Of a DNA stretch of 64,000 bases, positions 43,179 through 54,296 are shown piece by piece; within the stretch, counting starts at the first letter, position 1; every line of letters begins with the position of its first letter. Both the position numbers and the translations under genes were made by a program. Origin of the DNA: Favolaschia claudopus (Eukaryota; Basidiomycota; Agaricomycetes; Agaricales; Mycenaceae); contig JAWWNJ010000058.1 in NCBI GenBank assembly GCA_037176885.1, positions 124,001-188,000 of the forward strand, written 5' to 3'. The notes beneath the pieces are model-generated. The model did not search any database. It was not told the origin of the DNA and saw nothing but the letters and a program-made list of their open reading frames with translations.

Positions 43179-44366
43179 TTAGAAGCGACGAGGGCGAATA
43201 TTCCAGCCGCGCTGTTTGTAACCGCCTCGCATGAGGCGACGGGTACGAGTGTTGACCGTGGTGAAGCCGTCATGATCGGTTCCGACTTGCTTCATGGAGC
43301 CAAGTGTGGTGCCGACAGTATTCGCGTCCTGTTCGGTTTGGCGGGGGTGAACGGCGAGGAAGCTGGGGGACGCGAGAATAGGGCACTCAGCTTTATAATG
43401 ATCGAGTCCCAAACACTCGGTGCACTCCATGGTGCGCGGCTTGCCGGCTCGGGTTGGCTTGAAGGGAGCGGCACGTCCACGACAATCGACGATGAAGGTG
43501 AAGGAGGGAGAGTTGAGGTGTTCCTTCCACTCCTTGATGGCGGCGTCGTTGAATGAGGGGGGAGGCATGTACAAGCGGACGGCGTTCTGGTGTTGAGGTC
43601 CATTTCCGCGACGAGCGGACATGACGACCTAGGAAAGGGAGCTTCAGAAAAGGTAAGGGATGAAGTATCTGCGACGCACCTGGCATGGGATAACCTGTGC
43701 ATACTCCAGCATGACCCTGACTGTGAACGGGAGGTCCTCGGCGTCGGGGATACGGTCGTGGTTGTCAAGGATCATCCTGATCACTTGACGATCAGAGACG
43801 AGTTTGTCGAACAGGGCAGCGATGAATTCGGCGGCCGTCAAGTGTTGGGAAAGACCTACGTAGGTCGCGATGTACCAGCTAGGCTCGGGAAAGGCGGGGA
43901 GGATGTAGAAGGTGAACCCCTCGTTGTCGCGTTGGGTGTGAACAATGGCTTTATGGGGGTCGTCTCCAACCTTGTCCTTGAGTGCGGAGGAGTTGCAGAT
44001 CACCAGATTGGTGTGCGGAAGGACAGGGCTGTTGGGGTCGCCGTCTTTCGGAGTAGGGGGGATGACAGTGAAGTCGTCCTTGGCCGACAGGTTAGCGTGG
44101 ATGATAGCGTCGGCAATGGCATTGGCGCCGGCAGCACGGTCGGCGGGACGATCTTGGGTGAGAATAACAGCCGCCATCGAAGAGAGCGGCTTGGCGAGGA
44201 CTTTTGCGATATTTTCATCGAGGTGGTTGTAGAGGATCGAGTCGTTGGTCCAGCCGTGAACAGGAAGAATGTTGGTTTTGGGACCAGCGAGAAAGTCTTT
44301 ATAATTGGGGGGAGGACGAAGATCCTCTGCGGAGGCGGAAGGATTGCGGGGAAGAGAGTCGTCCAT
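43179..44366 (-). CDS. LINE ORF1-like gag protein with CCHC knuckle, one intron
   Basis: Exons 44366-43680 and 43628-43179 join in phase 0 by a 51-nt GTGCGT...CCTAG intron, giving 378 aa. The first exon encodes a gag-like region (HGWTNDSILYNHLDENIAK, FTFYILPAFPEPSWYIATY). The second has FTFIVDCRGRA and a CCHC zinc knuckle C-x2-C-x4-H-x4-C (CTECLGLDHYKAEC), then a basic tail. Unspliced, the first frame stops 11 codons into the intron and the knuckle is lost. It should bind LINE RNA. Confidence 0.7.
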
Positions 44367-44531
44367 GGCAAAAGTGTGACCGGCTCACGTCGATCAGCAA
44401 AGTATTTAACGACAGGTTGGAGGAGTCATTTGCTTGAAAAGGTCGTTAGAGTGACGAGCACGATGATCGAGGGCGGAGACAATGGGGTCTTTTGTTGAGG
44501 ATCGGCGGGATCGAGAAGAGACAATTGTCTA

Positions 44532-44729
44532 CTAGGCCGAGTCAGAGCTGTCAATCGGAGTTTCGGAACATCTAGAATATTCTGTGCGCTGATCCGATCT
44601 CTGGTCCCACTCGCAGCGGTCCACATCGTCGAAGGCATTGGGTAGGCCGTTGGAGGCGTATGGGTGGACACTGAAAACTGTGCCGGACGATAATGCCTCA
44701 CTCGCATCACGTAGAGAAATTACATTCAT
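44532..44729 (-). CDS. Small 65-aa ORF upstream of LINE ORF1
   Basis: ATG 44,729 to TAG. The tail is acidic and hydrophilic (CEWDQRSDQRTEY). No family. May be a leader ORF or chance. Confidence 0.2.
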   Translation of the reverse strand: MNVISLRDASEALSSGTVFSVHPYASNGLPNAFDDVDRCEWDQRSDQRTEYSRCSETPIDSSDSA

Positions 44730-45289
44730 TGTCTACGCGAAGTTCACAACAAGGTATGAAATTTTCAATTCAAGTGTAAAAAAGCCCCCCGGGCGGCATC
44801 GCGCTGTATAGGCGGTCGATTAAGTCTCGAAGCCGAATTGGCAAGACGGGGGGGACGTCGAAGGCGTAGGCCTGAGTTTTAATACTCCTCCTGTCCTGAT
44901 ACCGACCCTCAAAACGTCTGCCCAGATTCTGAGTGGACGAGATGATGGTGGTTCCGGATCAAGGAGCCCCCCCAGCTTGGCATTCTCTTATAGTCCGATG
45001 TTCGCTTGCATTCCGACCTATTCCGATTTCCAATATACTGAGAGTCAGACCAGATTCACTCGCATACTTATAAGTATTCGCATTCTGTTAAATCTCGCGG
45101 GAAAACTACTTAGAGGTCAAGCTGGGTTCGACGATTACTTACTCGCCACGACGCCTCAGGGCTTGAAGACAATTACAGTAACTTTTCAGCGGATGCTGAG
45201 TGATGACGATTGACACATCCTTTATTTGGCGGCGGCGTCTCTCTTATTTGTTCCGCTCCCCAAGATCGAAGCGTCTGAGGGTGGCCTAA
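44730..45289. other. Intergenic region, nothing recognised
   Basis: Lies between the LINE 5' region and repeat copy B. A C-rich run near 44,784 and no credible ORF. Confidence 0.5.
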
Positions 45290-48250
45290 CCCTAAAGGTT
45301 AAGCAATAAATTGAATCTCGAGAAAGCGACAGGGAATAAGTTTCCACTTGTAGCGGGTGAACATAAGAGGCAGAAGAGAGGAGTGTCGGTAAGCCTCATA
45401 GGAAAAAGGGAAGACTCTAGATGACAAGCAGTTTGTATTCGAACGAGCAACGAAATGGAATAAGCCACCGCTGAGGGCTCTTGGCAAGCTCTTGATGCGT
45501 GTACCCCCAAACTAGCTCCCTCCCGCTCTCTGACCATGGCCAGCTCCATCCCACTGGCGACCCAACATCGTCAGCCTACCACGAAGCGCCACGTCGACAG
45601 CGGCGGTGTATACGCTATACTGAGCGCATGGAAAGCGAGTGAGCAGCTGGCGACGAGCGAGGTGGGGAGTGAGCTTAGACACACTCCATCTCGTCTCAAT
45701 CTGATGAGCAAGTCAGCACCATGATCTTCATGCCTCCTCAACAGCGGAACGGGTACATACAAGGCATACCCCCGACCCCCTCTCTGCTCCGTTTTCCGCC
45801 TCTCATCCCTCCTCCTTGTCTTAGTCATCGCCATCGGCAAGCTGCTGATCATCGTCCCCCAGATTCAAGCACCCACCAGTACTAGCGATGGAGGACGTCA
45901 GTACTCCCAGGGCGGCAAGAATACAGCATACTTACTACATCCATATCTTTGTGTTTGCCAGGAAGGTATCGAGCGCCGCGTGCGCATGCGTCGTCAGAGT
46001 AGGTCTGGACTGCAGGTCGAGCTGGGCATCAGAGATGGCGAGCGACTTGGGGCGGGCGGCGGCGAGAAGGAGTACGCGGCAGTAGCAGCGAGTCCGATGA
46101 ATACGCTCGCTGGGTCGTGTGTCTGCTGGCCTTGCTCACGGGGGAGCGCCAATGACAGCGGGGTACGGCGCTGCCGGATGTCTATCGTGGAACGTACTCC
46201 TCCATGTGGGACGTGTAGGCGGCAAGGCGCATCGACATGGGTGTCCCGTATTGAAGGCCGTCAATGGTGGAGCATCTGAAGATTTTTACAGGAGGTCAGC
46301 ATAGATACGAGTTACCCAGAACGCGAAGATACATACGCACAAGAGCGTGGCAACATCATGCGCCGTGGTATCCTGCTGCTGGTGATAACGGAGCCAGCGC
46401 ATGATCGTCCGGTTTCCCTCGACCTACTTGTTTGTCTCAATCTGAATGGAGAGTCAGTACTCGTACCAGCGAAGCAAGGAGAAACGTACCGCCTCCAAAC
46501 TCGCTCGCCTCTCCCTTACTCCTAATCCACTTCCTGCGACCTCCCATTCCTCTTCCGGGTACTCATCATCCCCATCCGCGTCACCACCAAGTCCCTCGAA
46601 TGTGCTGGGCTTGGAGCTCATCAATACTTGCGATGATAGCGGAAAATAGGAAAGAAATGAGGGGAAAAGGAAACGTACTGGCACATATGGGCTGCCCAGA
46701 TCCCTTTACCGGGGAGTGAGTGTCCACGTCCTGGGAACGAAGCCAAGCCGGCATTCGGCGGGCACGCAGAAGCTGCGGCTGCGGAAGTGTACGGTGCACG
46801 GGGGAGAGATTCAGAGCGGGAGCTACACCGCAGTTGAGGGTCGAAGGACGGATGGTGGACGGGGGATCTTCAAAAGAGGGTAAGTACCAGTGAGCTTCCC
46901 AGAAAACGGAAAACAAAAGACCCCACTCACCTACACAGGCACAACGTCCAGGGCACCCCGGGTTGGAGAAGCCTCCACCTCATACTCCAGTCCGACCTCC
47001 AGCCAAGTCGAATGTATTTGACGAGCAGCATTTCCGCGCCATTTCTGTATGGGCGAGAATCAACAACTTACCCAGGAGATTCAGAACTACGCACCAGATT
47101 CTCCTCTCGAGATGTTCACCGCCACCAGCTTCATTGACTTTCCGATGATGCGTTTCCATAGCGGGAGGCAAGCTTCAAATACACCTTCAATGAAGACAAG
47201 AAAACATTTTCAGCACTGTGTACGGGGGGAGGCAAAGACTAGGGAGCACGTACCTTCTTTCAGAAAAGAAGAATCGGGCTGGGAGGGTTAATTAATCCTT
47301 CCTTTGCGTCGGGGGCCCGGGGCGATGCCGCTGTCGAAGACTTTCGAATCGTGCGAGTCGCTTGATGTGTCGGACGAGCAGAATGGCGGTAGCCTGGTGA
47401 GATCTTGAGGGTGTAGGTGTGTGCGGTAACATCGTGGCGCGCAGCGACGAAGACGAAAGGCGACGGTGACTCGTCACTGACATGAGCGACGTCAAGACAA
47501 ACGTGGGAATTGATCACGTTGCTCAGCTTCGGTCATGATTCGGCCGAAACCTCCTTGTCTTCAACCACCACCTCAAAATCGCGCCTCGCATCCATCAAGA
47601 TTTTTCAAGCAAACGACCGCCTTCCGGATTCAGCCCAAATTCGACTGAATGAGAATCAACTCGTACTCCTGTTCTCAGAAAATATCCAAACCTCCTGTAT
47701 CTCATTAAGTTTTTTCCTCCCGCTCATGTCTGATTCCGCCAGTTGACTCATTAGGCCACGGATGTGGTGCTGGCTATTTCGTATTTGTTCTTCAGCAGGG
47801 CGGTTATACGTGTGCAAACCTACAGAAACCTAGCCTGGACTTTGACCTTCATCCTGCGCGTCCCAATTATCTCGGCTTCTATTGCAAAACGCACCGGACC
47901 CAACGAACGAGAGCTCGAAGTCGAATATCCGATGTTGAATAATAATCTGGTGTGAGTTTCACTTCCTCCAGGCGGTTATAGTCGCATTTTTCATTTCCTT
48001 TCGTTTGACAGACAACGCTCGCTACACAATACAAGCTGATCCAATACCCCGCTTTAGATTCTCCGCCGACTATCCCTTCCGATGCCTCTTTCTGTGCCCT
48101 CTCAACAATTGGTGCGCTATCCTTTTTAAGAAATTCATGAATAGAGAAAACTATCCGGTTCCCGCCCTGACCTGTCTCGTTGAACTCCCTTTTAGGATTC
48201 AGAATGCATAACATCCAGTCGATCGGAGGTTCGACTCCTCGATACTTCAA
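45290..48250 (+). repeat. Copy B of the dispersed repeat family
   Basis: Shares with copy A the blocks GAATCTCGAGAAAGCGAC (45,312), the GCGCCACGTCGACAGCGG-like block (45,583), ATGGAGGACGTCAGTA (45,890), GTCTCAATCTGA (46,435), GATCACGTTGCT (47,513) and the AATTGGTGCGCTATCC block (48,108). About 3 kb against 5 kb for copy A. The tail hairpin GAGG-TTCGACT-CCTC is at 48,226-48,240. No gene supported. Confidence 0.75.
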
Positions 48251-48735
48251 TAAGAAAGTGAAGGAAGGTTCTTTTTCTTCAAGCAAGGTGCGTCTCCAGC
48301 TCTTCCTCCAACGTTTTCCTGACATCAATCTATTGTCAGCAGTTCCTCTCTTTCAGCACAGCCAACCCTGCGAGTGCTGGAAATTCGGAACTCTCTGTTA
48401 CATGTGGGGGAGCTCGTCTCGGACTCTGAACGCCCATTGGTCTTGGACTCTTGGTGCGAAAGCAAGAGTTGTAATCAGTGCTAATCAGATGTGATCGTTC
48501 TCAGTTGTAAACACGCGCCCACATCGCTTTCTGCTTCTCCCTCGACCGGCACAGCACTCGAATCTTGGGACATGCCTATGTCAACCCACTGTCATCGTAG
48601 ACTTGAAACACTCTGACGCTGACGTCTATGACGAATCTCTGGCCACATCAGCGAAGGAGCTGCATTACTGAAATAGCGCTGCCTTCAAGTTGAGTCATGT
48701 CGTCTGGTAAGCCGTAAAGCGCACAGTGACTGGGA
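48251..48735. other. Intergenic region, nothing recognised
   Basis: No ORF or repeat identified between copy B and the promoter of the 48,946 gene. Confidence 0.5.
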
Positions 48736-48749
48736 TTGATCTTACTGGT

Positions 48750-48860
48750 GATGTTACTGGTGTGGCCGCAGGTGCACGCGTTAATTGATGTTACTGGTGA
48801 TGTTACTGGTGCTTGGACAAATTTGGAATTTGACAACACCTGTTCGTCGACATATAAAAG
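48750..48860 (+). promoter_or_regulatory. Promoter with GATGTTACTGGT repeats and TATA box
   Basis: Three exact copies of GATGTTACTGGT (48,750-48,761, 48,787-48,798, 48,799-48,810) precede TATAAAAG near 48,854, about 92 bp before the ATG at 48,946. Confidence 0.6.
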
Positions 48861-48945
48861 ACGTATGTTGAGGACAAACTTCCCAGTATCCTCCTCCATT
48901 CATATTCAACCTCAATATCCCTTGGTCTAACTGCGCTATTCATTC

Positions 48946-49636
48946 ATGCCTCGACAATCACCCCGCGTCAAACAGGAGAGCGAGGTCAGTAATTCCTGAA
49001 ACTGGCACCTAACTCATCTGAGTGTCTTGAAGGGCTCGGATGGTTCGGGAGACGAAGGCAATGCTGGACAATATCAATCTCCACATTCGGCTGGTCCCTC
49101 ACAGCCGAGTACACACGGTGGAAATCGGGCTCGAGGTGAGCTTTCACTTGCATCTGAACAGTTGAAGCAAGGCTCTGACGAAGGATCTCCTCGTCTGAAT
49201 AGACAGCGGCATGGGGAACTCTTCCAACAACAGACAATATGTTTCAGGTTTCCCAGGGATGCATTCTGGTGGTACTCAGCCCGTGCAGCCCCAGCGGCAG
49301 CAATCCCTCCCCCCACCGTATACTCCCACTGCGCAATACCCTCAATCTCCCCCGACTCTGCCTACATTTAACCAACTGATTGAAAGAATCAATCAACCTA
49401 CTCCTCCCTCACTCCGGGGATCCATGGCCCCTCCTCAATATGTGCCTGCTCACGCCCAGCGTCCTCCGGCTCAGGCCAACCGTTCAGGATACCCGGTTCC
49501 AAACCCCGGATACCAGCCCTATGCGGGTGACACCCCATACATTCCCCCTGATTTCAACGACCGTAATGCGCAGGCAGCTGCCCGCTACAATGCTCTTTCT
49601 CGCGGTCGTGGTGGCGGGCCTGGGGGCAGACGCTGA
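48946..49636 (+). CDS. 176-aa disordered Pro/Gln-rich protein with RG-rich end
   Basis: Exons 48946-48984, 49033-49135 and 49248-49636; introns are phase 0 and phase 1. The first third is Ser/Gly/Asp-rich with a KQESEGSDGSGDE stretch. The rest is Pro, Gln and Tyr-rich (QPVQPQRQQSLPPPYTP, SGYPVPNPGYQPYAGDTP) and ends in an RGRGGGPGGRR tail typical of RNA-binding or condensate-forming proteins. No folded domain seen. Clear TATA promoter with repeats. Likely a real, expressed single-copy gene; function unknown. Confidence 0.7.
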
Positions 49637-49894
49637 GCTATCGAACAAGTGGTCTCCATCGGTTCTTCTCGACTACGGCTATACACGACACTCTTGATCT
49701 ACTCGGAAATTTCTCCCTCCCTTTCATACTGATTGATGACTCTGCTACGTACACTATGTTTCCCTCCTCATTCTCATGACCTTTACCGACTCTCCTCTCA
49801 TTCCTTCACGACCATTTCACGAAGCTTCCTCACTTTGACTCCTTCCGTTTCAACCAAACCCGTTTTCAACTTTCTACCCTTCCCCGTTGCCATT

Positions 49895-50173
49895 TTAATC
49901 TATTAGCTTACGGAAATTGTCTTTGCTTACGGTGTACGCAGTAGACAGGCTATGTTCAAGTACAGGAGCCTTGAATTGATTTTCTTCCGTAAAATATGTG
50001 ATCGATACCACCCAGCGCATATTCGGAGTTGTGTCATCGCAGCAAGCTCGGAGCCGGAAAGAGAAAGCTAGAGACTGGGTGCAAAGTTCAGGCAGAGCTG
50101 AGTCTGGAATCATACCAAGAGCAAACGAAGTCGAAGTAGCCAGCCATCCGATCTTGCCTCTGAGAACCGGAAA
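49895..50173 (-). CDS. Exon-like ORF, unknown gene or fragment
   Basis: On the minus strand a CCTCTAG acceptor is followed by 92 codons to TAA. The peptide looks like a real protein (GKIGWLATSTSFALGM, SLAFSFRLRACCDD, MRWVVSITYFTEENQF). No convincing 5' exon was found upstream toward 50,500, so this may be the 3' end of a truncated gene. The rest of 49,637-50,970 shows nothing else certain. Confidence 0.4.
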   Translation of the reverse strand, partial: FPVLRGKIGWLATSTSFALGMIPDSALPELCTQSLAFSFRLRACCDDTTPNMRWVVSITYFTEENQFKAPVLEHSLSTAYTVSKDNFRKLID

Positions 50174-50970
50174 CTAGAGGAAATGGGAAAGTTAGTCAAA
50201 TTGGTCAAACGACCCAACGCGAATCGCTCGAGATACCTATCTATTAATACTCGAGCCAGGTGCGATCCCCACGGCACTCGAACCTTTTACATTTTAAGAT
50301 TGAACCCGCATTAAATTGCCCGAGAAATAGTACGTCCTTCGAAGAGGTACCAATTGATTGGGAAAGGGTTTTGAAGCATCGAACCTGAGGAGAATTTCAG
50401 ATGCACTCACGACATTGATGTGTTCTTATTTATATGAGGAGACTAAGAGCTGAAATTGAGGGCAAGAGACCAGTTCACCGCATCGAATCTTCAAGCCCGG
50501 AAATCAACCAAGTTGAAGCAAGCGAAACACCGTGACGGCTCGAAGGTACTTAAGTAAGTACTAGTATACAGAGAGAAGCGATAGAGGTTTGCGGATGGAG
50601 CGTAAGGTGCGATTCTGAAAGTGATTAATGGCGTGAAACGGCCGTCGGGCGGTGGATGCTGCGGTGGATTGTTGTGGTTTGTGGGGAAGTGCAAGCAACT
50701 GCAAGCGGTGTCGGCCGCTTTGATGCCCGTGACCCGAGTGATTGGTGGCAGTGCTCAGATGGAGCGTTTTCTGCTGCTCTTCCGACGATAACAGCTTGAG
50801 CTCAAAGCGAGCTTGCGAGCCGGAGCGCAAAGCCGGCTGACTAAGAGAGCGTTGAGACATTGATCGGTGATCGAATAACTTGTCTCCAACGCTCTCTTGG
50901 AATTCTTTGCAGGCTTGAACTTCGTTGTCTTTGTTCTTCCAGCCTATCTTACCGTACCCAACAAACAACT

Positions 50971-52137
50971 ATGTCTGACAACGGAATTTCTGGCCTTTCG
51001 AGCAGCTTCTTGAAGAATTCCGGGCAAACCCCTATTCCCCGAACTCTCAAACCGGGCGACGTCGTGCTCTCAGCGGAGGCTATACAGGCGCTGAAGAAGA
51101 TGGACATTCTTCGTTTGGAACGCAATAACAAACGCGATGAGCGCAGGAAAGCTGGGGAGAAGGATGTGTCCGAGGATGAAGGCGAGGGACTGGCCCCTTT
51201 GATCACTCTCGTCCCATCGGGTGAAATCCCCACAGATTTTGGCGCCTTGGATGCTCAGGAATCGGAAGCTCCGAAGCTTCTTTTCGACGACTCCAAAGCC
51301 GCTCTCAATTCCTTCCAGGCCATCGACGACTCTATCCCTTCCGCCATCTTCTTCCTAGCCAAGAACGGCATATCCCCACCGCTTACCATCTTCCTGCCTG
51401 CTTCCCTTGCTCGTATCCGTTCGAGCAACATCAAAACCGTGAAACACGGCACCGGCGAGTCTACGAAGATCACCGTTATCGACATATCGGACTTTCCGAC
51501 CGAGGATGGGCTTGACCAAGCTACGTGGTGCACCACATATAATACCTTTCTCACCTTCATGGAATTGGCTGCAGGTCCCAAGATTTTTCAAGGCTTTGCC
51601 AGCCACTACAACTACATCCTTTCCGACCCCGAATTTGCGCAGTGGTTCACGGCCTACAGGGACTTTGATCAGCGTCTTCGTGCGCGATTCTTTACCCAGG
51701 CTTTTATCATTGACTGCAAGACGGACGAATATCGAGCTGTGTTACAGTCTGCGAAAAATTCGTTTCTTATGTCGAGCCATTCTTCTCCCTCTGCTTCAAG
51801 CTCCAGGACCACCTCCTCCACTGCGAAAGGCGACCGTGCCGATCGTTCGAAGCCTTACGACAGGGATTCATCTCGCAAGAAACCGATGTTGTGTTTTCGT
51901 TGCGGAAGAACAGGTCACAGTGCGCACACCTGCGAGCAAGCGGAACCGAGCCGACATGGTCGCCAATTCGTCATCTTCGCCAACCGCGAGGGGCTCTTTC
52001 GAATCTCCGACAAACGGGCCGTATGCATGGGATACAATTGCGGAAGGTGCGACTCAAACTCTCGTTCCCACCCCATCCACATCTGCTCTCTCTGCGCCGA
52101 CTCTCACCATGGAGCGGCGGATTGCACTCGCAACTGA
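50971..52137 (+). CDS. Gag-like protein of the YR retrotransposon
   Basis: 388 aa from ATG 50,971 (MSDNGISG); an upstream in-frame codon at 50,860 is less likely. The N-terminus is disordered with a charged helix (RLERNNKRDERRKAGEKDV). The capsid-like middle contains DQATWCTTYNTFLTFMEL and FAQWFTAYRDFDQRLR. A Ser-rich linker leads to the zinc knuckle CFRCGRTGHSAHTC and a second Cys-rich segment (CMGYNCGRCDSN, HICSLCADSHHGAADC). The stop at 52,137 overlaps the start of the RT ORF. Confidence 0.85.
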   Translation: MSDNGISGLSSSFLKNSGQTPIPRTLKPGDVVLSAEAIQALKKMDILRLERNNKRDERRKAGEKDVSEDEGEGLAPLITLVPSGEIPTDFGALDAQESEAPKLLFDDSKAALNSFQAIDDSIPSAIFFLAKNGISPPLTIFLPASLARIRSSNIKTVKHGTGESTKITVIDISDFPTEDGLDQATWCTTYNTFLTFMELAAGPKIFQGFASHYNYILSDPEFAQWFTAYRDFDQRLRARFFTQAFIIDCKTDEYRAVLQSAKNSFLMSSHSSPSASSSRTTSSTAKGDRADRSKPYDRDSSRKKPMLCFRCGRTGHSAHTCEQAEPSRHGRQFVIFANREGLFRISDKRAVCMGYNCGRCDSNSRSHPIHICSLCADSHHGAADCTRN

Positions 52138-54296
52138 TTGTGCGAGGGTCGTCACACCGTACCACGCCGCAGGGTGGTTTGCGGCTTTACGTGACTGTAA
52201 CCTGCTGGAGCGATACCCTAATCTTGTTCACGATATTTCCTTTGGCTCTCCAATCGGCAATCCCCCTACACCATCATTCACCTTTATTCCTTCCAACATG
52301 CCGACCACGGATCTCAATCCCTCATTTATTGATAATTATCTCGCGGGCGAGGTCGCTGCTGGGCGCATGAGTGGCCCATATTCTGTTGAAGAGGCGCATG
52401 CCTTCTTTGGCGGACACTTTCGGACAGCGCCCCTTGGTCTCGTCGAGAAAGAACCGGGGCTCGGAAAGTGGCGCATGGTCCAAAACAACTCTGTTCTTGA
52501 TTCAAGCGGCGACTCGACAAACTCCTGGCTTGACGCCAAGGATATCTTAATCAAATGGAACACTTGCGCGAATATGGCTGACCTGGTGAGTTTTCCGTTT
52601 CATACTCGTTTGGTTTCGTTTTCGGTCACCGTATCCTTTCAGCACCTGCCTTGTCCAATTTTCGCGGCCAATTTGGCGCGTATTTCGCCAATTTGGCACT
52701 GCGACTGGTCAATTTGACAGTGCGCTATTCTTCCGCGGCCAATTTGGCGCGTATTTTTGCCAATTTGGCATTGCGACTGGTCAATTTGACAGTGTGCTAT
52801 TCTCCGCGGCCAATTTGGCGCGTATTTTGCCAATTTGGCATTGCGACTGGTCAATTTGACAGTGCGCTATTTTCCGCGGCCAATTTGGCGCGTATTTATG
52901 CCGATTCGGGCTTGCGCAACTAGTCAATTGCCACTTGGCGCGTATTCAATTGTTCGCTCGGGCGTCTCGGCGATGTTCATTCTTTGCGATTTCGCGAATA
53001 TTTTGTCCTATCTTGCAATTTCTCATTGACAACTTCTAGGTTGCAAAAGCGCCACCCGGAACCCAGGTTGCGAGCTTGGACCAGGCGCACGCATTCCGTT
53101 GTTCGGCTGTTCTGCCGAGGCACAAGTGGGCTTTGCCTATTTCCTGGCGCGGGTCTATCTGGCCGGATCACACCTTTCCATTTGGCCTTTGTACTTCGGG
53201 TAATGTTCAGGGAACTGCAGCCGACGCATTCGTAGATGTTCTCGATGCGAAGGGCATCCCAGACACGCTCAAATGGGTTGACGACTACGAATTCTTTCGT
53301 TACCCAATCGCGTCTCAAATCTCGGCCGACGGTTCGACCGAATACACCTACGGGCATGATCTGTCGACAATCTTATCTATCAGCGACCCCCTCGGGATTG
53401 TTTGGAACGATATTTGCGACAAAGGGCACGATTTTGCCTATGTCACGGAATACACCGGCTTTACCTTTGACTTGTCCAGCAAACGGGTTTACCTCTCAGA
53501 GAAGAAACGTCTCAAGTATCTGGCGAAGGTCACTCGTTTCCTCGAATCGGCAAGCTCCGGCAAAATCAAATTACCCGCTTTACGTTCCATTCACGGCACT
53601 CTGCAACACGTCAGCTTTGTCTATCGTGACGGCCGTTCCTTCCTACCCTCCCTCAATCGTCAGATTGCTCGTTTCCCCAACAATTTCGTCTCGCATAACC
53701 TCTCCAACGCCGCTCGAAATGATCTGCTCTGGTGGCAGCGCACCCTGGAACTCCTGAACGTCTCTCGTTCGCTTGCCATCCGCCAGGTTCTTAACTGGGA
53801 TATTTGGGTCGATGCCTCGACCGACTTTGGCATCGGTTTACTTGTTCGGGGCCGCTGGGCGGCGTGGCGACTACTTCCCGGCTGGAAATCTGACGGTCGT
53901 GATATCGGCTGGGCCGAATCCATCGCTGTCGAGTTCGCGTGCCTTTATTTATGCTCCCGCCGTGACCTTCTTGATAACGAGATTGTCATTCACGGGGACA
54001 ACACTGCGGTCATCGACGCGTATAAGCGCGGCCGGTCTCGTAACATCCCTCGAAACCTCTCCATCCGACGCATCACTGAGATGCTCATTCCTCGAAATCT
54101 GTCTATTTCTCCGCGATATGTCCCTTCGTCGGACAACCTCGCTGATCCAATCTCCCGCGGCAATTTTGGATCTTCTGGGTCGCGCCTACACATTCCATTC
54201 ACGCTCATTCCTGAGCTCGCTCAATTTCTTGCTCCATGCACAGGTTTCGCTGTTGCCGTTATTTCTTACTTTCGTATTTCTGACCCCTACCGTTAG
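52109..54296 (+). CDS. Reverse transcriptase-RNase H of the YR retrotransposon, one intron
   Basis: Exons 52109-52585 and 53040-54296; the 454-nt intron is phase 0 and restores one frame of 577 codons. ATG 52,109 sits in CACCATGG and overlaps gag by 29 nt; ATG 51,956 is an alternative. RT motifs: LGKWRMVQNNSVLD, the first Asp in VASLDQAHAFR directly after the intron, a FPFGLCTSG box and WVDDYEFFR (active-site DD). The connection has ALRSIHGTLQHVSF. RNase H has WVDASTDFGIGLL, SIAVEFACLYLC (Glu), HGDNTAVIDAY (Asp) and YVPSSDNLADPISRG. It lacks the stop codons expected of an old copy. Confidence 0.85.
52586..53039 (+). repeat. Intron in the RT gene carrying a roughly 70-bp minisatellite
   Basis: GTGAGT donor and CTTCTAG acceptor, phase 0. 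From about 52,664 to 52,900 it holds three full and one partial unit of about 70 bp. Each unit contains CCGCGGCCAATTTGGCGCG, then GCCAATTTGGCA and CTGGTCAATTTGACAGTG. Units are about 95 percent alike. The last unit decays and is followed by isolated GGCGCGTATT words to 52,950. Confidence 0.85.

Larger units (their letters stand above)
36115..44729 (-). mobile_element. LINE (non-LTR) retrotransposon with split ORF2
   Basis: Minus-strand order: small ORF (44,729), CCHC ORF1 (44,366-43,179), Arg-rich ORF (42,690-42,118), a tandem-repeat stretch, endonuclease ORF (41,592-39,685), RT ORF (39,675-36,115). The order ORF1, APE-type endonuclease, RT and zf-RVT fits basidiomycete LINEs. Exact termini and target duplication were not determined, and the 5' limit is uncertain. 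Confidence 0.7.

Noticed and set aside
45280..45300. CCCTAA word as telomeric repeat
   Set aside because: Single occurrence, not tandem.
50220..50285. tRNA-like sequence with GTGCGATCCCC
   Set aside because: No cloverleaf could be formed on either strand.
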